A stretch of DNA of 9,121 nucleotides. Origin: Cellvibrionales bacterium UBA2618. GTDB lineage: Bacteria; Pseudomonadota; Gammaproteobacteria; Pseudomonadales; Porticoccaceae. This document shows positions 5,104 through 9,121 of this stretch, in pieces. The stretch covers positions 38,718 through 47,838 of the forward strand of contig DDJS01000158.1 in NCBI GenBank assembly GCA_002339165.1. The letters run 5' to 3'. The notes under the pieces were generated by a model that saw only the letters and a list, made by a program, of their open reading frames with translations, ran no database searches and had not been told where the DNA came from. Position numbers and translations under genes: made by a program. How positions within the stretch are numbered: position 1 is the first letter of the stretch; every line of letters starts with the position of its first letter.

Positions 5104-6969
5104 GTGGCACTACTGCAGATATCTGAACCCGGCGCAACGCCGCAACCGCACCAGCGCAAGCATGCGGTTGGTATTGATCTTGGTACCACCAATTCGCTGG
5201 TGGCGCTGGTTCGAAGCGGCACGCCTGAGACCCTCGCCGACGAGTCAGGCGACAGCTTGTTGCCATCGGTGGTGCATTACGCCGCCGACGGAAGCAATAG
5301 CGTCGGTTTACTCGCTGCGCAGCGGGCCATCGACGACCCACTGAACACTCTGAGTTCGGTTAAGCGCCTGCTTGGTCGGGGCCTTGCCGATGTCGATAGT
5401 CTGGGTGCTCAGTTGCCCTACGAGTTTGAACGCGACGATGGCGGCATGCCAAAAATTCGTACCCGCAGGGGCACCATCAGCCCGATTCAGGTGTCTGCGG
5501 AAATATTACGCACCCTCGCTGAGCGCGCCGAACGTGCGATCGACGGTATGCTTGACGGTGCGGTGATCACCGTGCCAGCGTACTTTGACGACGCTCAGCG
5601 CCAGGCCACCAAAGATGCCGCGACGCTGGCGGGTATCAAGGTTCTGCGGTTACTGAACGAACCCACTGCGGCGGCGATTGCCTATGGGCTCGACGGCGCC
5701 GACGAAAGCACTATTGCGGTCTATGACCTCGGCGGCGGCACCTTTGATATCTCTGTCTTGCGGCTGTCTCGCGGTGTCTTTCAGGTGCTCGCGACCGGCG
5801 GTGACTCGGCGCTGGGTGGCGATGATTTCGATCGCGCTATCGCCGATTGGATTCGTCGCCAGATAGGCCTCGGTGATTCCCTCGACCCAAAGCAGCAGCG
5901 CCAATTACTGGCCAGTGCACGGGCCGCTAAAGAAGCCCTGACCGACGCCGAATGCGCGCCTTTGGACGTGCTTGGCTGGCGTGGGGAATTTAGCCGCGAA
6001 CAACTTGACGCGGAGATTATGCCGATGATCGACAGCACCCTGCGCGCCTGCAAGCGTGCGCTGCGCGATGCCGGCGTGGCGGTGACTCAAGTTGACGACG
6101 TGGTGTTGGTCGGCGGCTCGACGCGCACACCGCTGGTGGCTGCCAGGGTGGGCGAATTTTTTGGCCGCCCGCCACGCGCTAATCTCGATCCAGATCTAGT
6201 GGTGGCGCAGGGTGCTGCATTACAGGCCGAGGTGCTGATCGGTAATCAGTCGGGCGACGATCTGCTGTTGCTCGACGTCATACCGCTGTCGCTGGGGATC
6301 GAAACCATGGGTGGGTTGATCGAAAAAATTATTCATCGCAATACCACTATTCCGGTGTCCAAAGCGCAGGAGTTCACAACCTTTAAAGATGGCCAAACGG
6401 CGATGGCCATCCACGTACTGCAGGGCGAGCGCGAACTGGTCGACGATTGCCGTTCGCTGGCGCGCTTCGAGCTGCGCGATATACCGCCGATGGTCGCCGG
6501 TGCAGCGAAAATTCAAGTGACCTATCAGGTCGATGCCGATGGATTGCTCAGCGTCACGGCGCGCGAACTGGTCAGCGAGGTCGAATCGCGGATCGAGGTC
6601 AAGCCATCCTACGGGCTGGCCGAGACCGAGATCACGCAGATGCTCAAAGACTCTTACAGCCACGCTCGCGACGATATGGCAGCACGGGCGCTGCGCGAGC
6701 AACAGGTGGAGGCCGATCGCATGATTGGCGACTTAACCGCCGCCCTCGACCGCGATGCACACATGTTGAGCAACAGTCAGGCCCAGTGCTTGCGGGTTGC
6801 GGTGGCTGAATTGCGCGATTTGCGGCGGGCTTGTAGCGAACATCGCACCCTAGCGCAGCAAATCCAAGCGGTCGGCAAGGCGAGTGAATCGTTTGCCGCG
6901 CTGCGCATGGACAGCAGTATAAAATCCGCCCTCGCAGGGCATACCCTCGACGAAATAGATCAGGACTAG
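5104..6969 (+). CDS. hscA: Hsp70-class Fe-S biogenesis chaperone HscA
   Basis: Specialised DnaK-like ATPase that binds the LPPVK motif of IscU and, with HscB, promotes cluster transfer. It has 621 residues against 616 in E. coli. The N-terminal MALLQISEPG is identical to E. coli HscA and separates it from DnaK. The nucleotide-binding domain (about 20-380) shows AVGIDLGTTNS at 21-31, LNEPTAAAIAYG near 186, VYDLGGGTFDIS at 206-217, GGDSALGGDDFD and VLVGGSTRTP. The interdomain linker LLLLDVIPL is at 387-395. The substrate domain follows with ETMGGLIEKIIHRNTTIPV and QEFTTFKDGQTAM, then a helical lid rich in Ala, Arg and Glu. It starts with GTG, with AGGA six bases upstream; 21 nt separate it from hscB and 2 nt from fdx. 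All expected ATPase motifs are intact. Confidence 0.97.
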   Translation: MALLQISEPGATPQPHQRKHAVGIDLGTTNSLVALVRSGTPETLADESGDSLLPSVVHYAADGSNSVGLLAAQRAIDDPLNTLSSVKRLLGRGLADVDSLGAQLPYEFERDDGGMPKIRTRRGTISPIQVSAEILRTLAERAERAIDGMLDGAVITVPAYFDDAQRQATKDAATLAGIKVLRLLNEPTAAAIAYGLDGADESTIAVYDLGGGTFDISVLRLSRGVFQVLATGGDSALGGDDFDRAIADWIRRQIGLGDSLDPKQQRQLLASARAAKEALTDAECAPLDVLGWRGEFSREQLDAEIMPMIDSTLRACKRALRDAGVAVTQVDDVVLVGGSTRTPLVAARVGEFFGRPPRANLDPDLVVAQGAALQAEVLIGNQSGDDLLLLDVIPLSLGIETMGGLIEKIIHRNTTIPVSKAQEFTTFKDGQTAMAIHVLQGERELVDDCRSLARFELRDIPPMVAGAAKIQVTYQVDADGLLSVTARELVSEVESRIEVKPSYGLAETEITQMLKDSYSHARDDMAARALREQQVEADRMIGDLTAALDRDAHMLSNSQAQCLRVAVAELRDLRRACSEHRTLAQQIQAVGKASESFAALRMDSSIKSALAGHTLDEIDQD

Positions 6970-6971
6970 TT

Positions 6972-7310
6972 ATGCCACGTATCGTATTTTTACCCCATCC
7001 CGAAATTTGCCCCGAGGGCGCAGTGGTCGAGGCCGAGCGAGGCGAGAGCATCTGTCAGGCGGCGTTGCGCAATGGCCTCGACATAGAGCATGCTTGCGAG
7101 ATGTCGTGCGCATGTACCACCTGTCATGTGCATATTCGCGAGGGCTACGACGATCTACCCGAAGCCGAGGAATTAGAAGACGACTACCTCGACAAGGCGT
7201 GGGGGGTTGACCCTGATTCGCGACTCAGTTGTCAGGTGTTGGTGGACGACAAGGATTTGATCGTTGAAATCCCCAAATATACGATTAACATGGTGTCTGA
7301 ACGCCACTGA
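6972..7310 (+). CDS. fdx: Isc-type [2Fe-2S] ferredoxin
   Basis: Adrenodoxin-type ferredoxin that donates electrons for cluster assembly on IscU and for sulfane-sulfur reduction. Length is 112 residues, as usual for the family. Cluster ligands are Cys42, Cys48 and Cys51 in HACEMSCACTTCHVH, and Cys87 in DSRLSCQVLV. The extra conserved, non-ligand Cys46 of Isc ferredoxins is present too. The acidic stretch LPEAEELEDDYLDKAWG at about 62-78 is the usual partner-binding surface, and the C-terminus reads IPKYTINMVSERH. The ATG lies two nucleotides past the hscA stop, so translation is almost certainly coupled. The family residue set makes a plant-type or other ferredoxin unlikely. Confidence 0.97.
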   Translation: MPRIVFLPHPEICPEGAVVEAERGESICQAALRNGLDIEHACEMSCACTTCHVHIREGYDDLPEAEELEDDYLDKAWGVDPDSRLSCQVLVDDKDLIVEIPKYTINMVSERH

Positions 7311-7324
7311 CCGGAGTCATCAGC

Positions 7325-7519
7325 ATGGATTGGACCGATATCAATGACATTGCTATTGAACTATGTGACGCGCACCCCGACGTCGATCCCCAATACGTTA
7401 ACTTTGTCGACCTACGAAAATGGGTGATGGCGCTGGACGGCTTTGCCGGCGATGCCGAGCGCTGTGGTGAAAAAGTGCTCGAAGCGGTCCAGATGGCTTG
7501 GTTGGACGAGTGCGACTGA
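7325..7519 (+). CDS. iscX: Fe-S assembly adaptor IscX (YfhJ)
   Basis: Small acidic protein that binds IscS at a site overlapping those for Fdx and CyaY, and is thought to tune desulfurase activity or to act as an iron adaptor. It has 64 residues against 66 in E. coli. The pattern matches the family: WTDI near the start, DAHPDVDPQYVNFVDLRKWV (residues about 15-34), and the end EKVLEAVQMAWLDECD. GGAG at 7313-7316 lies eight bases before the ATG, and the gap after fdx is 14 nt. It closes the operon. Cys47 and the penultimate Cys are not a recognised motif. Confidence 0.95.
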   Translation: MDWTDINDIAIELCDAHPDVDPQYVNFVDLRKWVMALDGFAGDAERCGEKVLEAVQMAWLDECD

Positions 7520-7561
7520 CAGCTTTGCGATGTGCTCTAACCCCGCGTACCCATCTAAAAA

Positions 7562-7615
7562 AGTCGCCCGTAGTGCTTTATCGCCTGCGACTCAGAATCT
7601 TTCCTTTAGCTGAGT
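7562..7615 (+). terminator. Candidate isc operon terminator region
   Basis: AGTCGC (7562-7567) pairs with GCGACT (7587-7592) over a 19-nt loop, and ACTCAG (7590-7595) pairs with CTGAGT (7610-7615) over a 14-nt loop. The two stems share 7590-7592, so they cannot both form fully. Only a short TTTG follows the second stem, so a classic intrinsic terminator is not evident. The position, about 40 nt after iscX, is where one would be expected. Low confidence. Confidence 0.3.
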
Positions 7616-7754
7616 TTGTAAATCATAGATTCTCTATCGCTAACCGCTCGGGCTTAAACTCACAGGGTGCATAGAGCGCCTGCGGAGCGAATTGGCCTCT
7701 TCAGCGCATCTAAACGAGTCTGTTTGGGTTGTAGCCAGTATCGATTGATTTTTA

Positions 7755-7778
7755 ATCATCATCATCATCATCACCATC
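7755..7778. repeat. ATC trinucleotide microsatellite
   Basis: Six perfect ATC units (7755-7772) are followed by one ACC and another ATC. On the plus strand in one frame it reads as seven consecutive His codons, within a frame open from a TTG at 7745 to a TAA at 7817-7819; no ribosome site or ATG supports translation. It is most simply a short simple-sequence repeat. Confidence 0.85.
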
Positions 7779-7834
7779 AATATTGTGCCGCGCAAAGGCG
7801 GTTTGCATGGCCGTTGTAAGCAGCTTATAGCGCG

Positions 7835-7863
7835 CTGACTTTATCCGCCAAATGCGTCATAAT
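7835..7863 (+). promoter_or_regulatory. Probable promoter of the MBL-fold gene
   Basis: CTGACT at 7835-7840 (four of six consensus bases) and CATAAT at 7858-7863 (five of six) are separated by 17 nt. Transcription would start near 7870, leaving a leader of about 27 nt with AGGGA at 7886-7890 as ribosome site. This suggests the gene is expressed independently of the isc operon. No regulator site is recognised. Confidence 0.55.
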
Positions 7864-7896
7864 ATTTCCTGTATTTACATTATCTAGGGAAAGAAA

Positions 7897-8955
7897 ATGC
7901 GTACAAAAATGCTATTTTTATGGTTTATTTTGGCTCTCGTTGCGACCTCGGCTAGCATGGCGGGCAACAGGGTGTCAGTACTCCACAACGGCTATGTAAC
8001 ACCTATTGACGGGTATGAATTTTTACCCGGCGCAACAGATAGCGGTAAGCGTAAAGTCGGCAGTACAGTTACGCTGGTGGAAGGTAAAAACACTTACCTC
8101 ATCGCCGATCCTGGGATGGCCGCTAAAGGTGCTTGGCCGAAAATTTTAGCCGAATTGGCGTTGCGAGGCCTAACCCCGGACGATATCACCCACGTTTTTA
8201 TCAGCCATCATCACCCAGACCACAACACCCAACTGGGTCTATTTCCCAATGCGGTCTTGGTCGACCACTGGGCGAGCTATCGGCACGACATTTGGACAGA
8301 TCACCCCGATAACTATGCGATAGCGCCGGGTATTACCGTTGTGCGCACGCCCGGGCACACCAGTGAAGACGCCAGTTTAATTGTTGATACCGCCGAGGGC
8401 GTCTACGCTCTGACCCACCTCTGGTGGGCGCCGGAGTACTTTCCGAAAGACGATCCACTGGGTCAGGACAAAGACGCCATGTTGCTCTCGCGCCAAAAGA
8501 TCGCCGCAACCGTCGACTGGATCATCCCTGGTCATGGCACGCTGTTCGCGCATACCCGAGACAACCAACAGCCGATTGCCGGCGAGGTGCAGGCAAAGGT
8601 AAAAAAAGCCGTGTGGGCGGCAAGCGCACGCTGGATAAAAGGCTTTAATGCGGGCGATGCCCAACGGTGTGCGGACGCCTATGAAGCCCACGCCGAAATG
8701 ATCGCCACTCCGTTTGGACGCTTTGTTGGCCGTGCTGCGATAAAGGCCTTTTGGCAGAATTTAATCGATCAGGGCTTTTCAGACGTGACATATATTGAAC
8801 CCAAGATAGAGGTTATATCGGCTCGGGCGGCGATCATTACCTCTGGCTGGTCGATGAATAAAGCCCAAGGCATCATCACCAAAGAGCTCTGGGTGCTGCA
8901 AGAGGATGGCACTGCAAAGCTCAGAATCGATCTCTTTGAAGCGTTTGGCGACTGA
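7897..8955 (+). CDS. Exported MBL-fold hydrolase with NTF2/SnoaL-like C-domain
   Basis: A 352-residue protein of unknown substrate. Residues 1-22 look like a Sec signal peptide: Arg2/Lys4, a hydrophobic core, and SMA before a predicted cut after Ala22; no lipobox Cys. Residues about 25-225 are a metallo-beta-lactamase fold: HHHPDH at 104-109 (His104, His106, Asp108, His109), TPGH with His154, and PGHG with His213. The layout resembles MBLAC1/glyoxalase II-like proteins. The bridging Asp usually found as GD after the fifth strand is replaced: the aligned position is TH, His174, in YALTHLWWAPEYF. Residues about 235-350 resemble an NTF2/SnoaL/DUF4440 domain: WIKGFNAGDAQRCADAYE, FGRFVGRAAIKAFWQNLI, and a terminal W-(x)n-DGTAKLRIDLFEAF. 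AGGGA is six bases before the ATG. It has its own promoter and no evident operon partner. A periplasmic hydrolase or lactonase-like role is inference; beta-lactamase activity should not be assumed. Confidence 0.85.
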   Translation: MRTKMLFLWFILALVATSASMAGNRVSVLHNGYVTPIDGYEFLPGATDSGKRKVGSTVTLVEGKNTYLIADPGMAAKGAWPKILAELALRGLTPDDITHVFISHHHPDHNTQLGLFPNAVLVDHWASYRHDIWTDHPDNYAIAPGITVVRTPGHTSEDASLIVDTAEGVYALTHLWWAPEYFPKDDPLGQDKDAMLLSRQKIAATVDWIIPGHGTLFAHTRDNQQPIAGEVQAKVKKAVWAASARWIKGFNAGDAQRCADAYEAHAEMIATPFGRFVGRAAIKAFWQNLIDQGFSDVTYIEPKIEVISARAAIITSGWSMNKAQGIITKELWVLQEDGTAKLRIDLFEAFGD

Positions 8956-9121
8956 ACAATAGCGCCGATCATTTATCAGCCGGTGGGGACCTTATTGATC
9001 GCGGCTCTATCGGGCAGATCGCGTCCGGCGTTACCATGATTTTTGTCGGTGTTACGAATTGCTTGGGTGCGTAACTATGCCTTCGTTGGCGCTCGCTCTA
9101 GACTCAATGTAACCGGCGATT
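8956..9121. other. Downstream sequence with no supported gene
   Basis: After the MBL gene stop at 8953-8955 no complete ORF with a start and ribosome site is visible on either strand. One plus-strand frame is open across the stop as far as a TAA at 9072-9074 and reads like protein in its last 30 codons (GGDLIDRGSIGQIASG followed by a hydrophobic run), but has no usable start. A minus-strand gene ending here cannot be excluded. No T-tailed hairpin was found after the MBL gene. Confidence 0.4.

Larger units (their letters stand above)
7520..7896 (+). other. Intergenic region between iscX and the MBL gene
   Basis: These 377 bases hold no ORF that I can support. In order they contain two overlapping inverted repeats just after the operon (7562-7615), a small hairpin ATAGA/TCTAT at 7625-7637, an (ATC)6 microsatellite at 7755-7772, a pair of mutually exclusive short hairpins at 7788-7806, and a sigma70-like promoter at 7835-7863. 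The composition appears more AT-rich than the flanking genes. Separate entries describe the parts. Confidence 0.7.

Noticed and set aside
6220..7051. Minus-strand frames across the hscA 3' end and fdx
   Set aside because: Arg-, Pro- and His-rich composition typical of antisense frames; both sense genes are clearly intact.
7640..7777. Minus-strand ORF of 45 codons that begins in the ATC repeat (MVMMMMM...)
   Set aside because: The Met run is simply the repeat read on the other strand, there is no ribosome site, and no residue pattern suggests a protein.
7520..7896. CRISPR array, tRNA, riboswitch or mobile-element remains in the gap
   Set aside because: No spaced repeat longer than the trinucleotide run, no cloverleaf ending in CCA, no insertion-sequence ends or target duplications were seen.
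7897..8955. Calling the MBL gene a beta-lactamase or antibiotic resistance gene
   Set aside because: The fold motif alone covers many hydrolases; the missing bridging Asp, MBLAC1-like layout and added NTF2-like domain argue against assigning resistance.

Overview
The window looks like a chromosomal segment of a gammaproteobacterium. The gene order suhB (divergent) / trmJ / iscR-iscS-iscU-iscA-hscB-hscA-fdx-iscX is the one I know from Escherichia coli, and the proteins match the E. coli ones closely in motifs, residue numbering and length. There is no cysE between trmJ and iscR, as there often is in Pseudomonas. Neither pepB nor ndk, the neighbours I would expect in enterics and pseudomonads, follows iscX. 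The species cannot be fixed by eye; a marine or environmental gammaproteobacterium is a guess.

Layout. 1-88: noncoding tail past the 3' end of suhB, possibly holding the very end of a gene to the left. 89-892 (-): suhB, inositol monophosphatase family. 893-1023: divergent promoter region in which the suhB -10 and the trmJ -35 overlap. 1024-1773 (+): trmJ, tRNA 2'-O-methyltransferase. 1774-1895: iscR promoter with a good IscR type 1 operator. 1896-7519 (+): the complete isc operon, eight genes with gaps of 2 to 21 nt except for 105 nt between iscS and iscU. 7520-7896: 377 bp without a convincing gene, holding overlapping inverted repeats, an (ATC)6 microsatellite and a promoter. 7897-8955 (+): a predicted exported protein with a metallo-beta-lactamase fold domain joined to an NTF2/SnoaL-like domain. 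8956-9121: no supported gene.

How the genes work together. IscS takes sulfur from cysteine and passes it to the scaffold IscU, where Fdx supplies electrons and IscX tunes IscS. The HscA/HscB chaperone pair recognises the LPPVK motif of IscU and drives cluster release to acceptors. IscA is an A-type carrier. IscR carries a [2Fe-2S] cluster that reports cluster supply; its probable operator overlaps the operon promoter, giving feedback repression. All key catalytic and cluster-binding residues I could check are intact, so the operon should be functional. SuhB and TrmJ are RNA-related housekeeping genes and not part of the Fe-S pathway.

Most of the window is ordinary core genome. The less ordinary parts are the MBL-NTF2 protein, which has His where the metal-bridging Asp is expected, the gap upstream of it, an extended IscR C-terminus, and the divergent suhB/trmJ control region. 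I did not find a clearly new multi-gene system.
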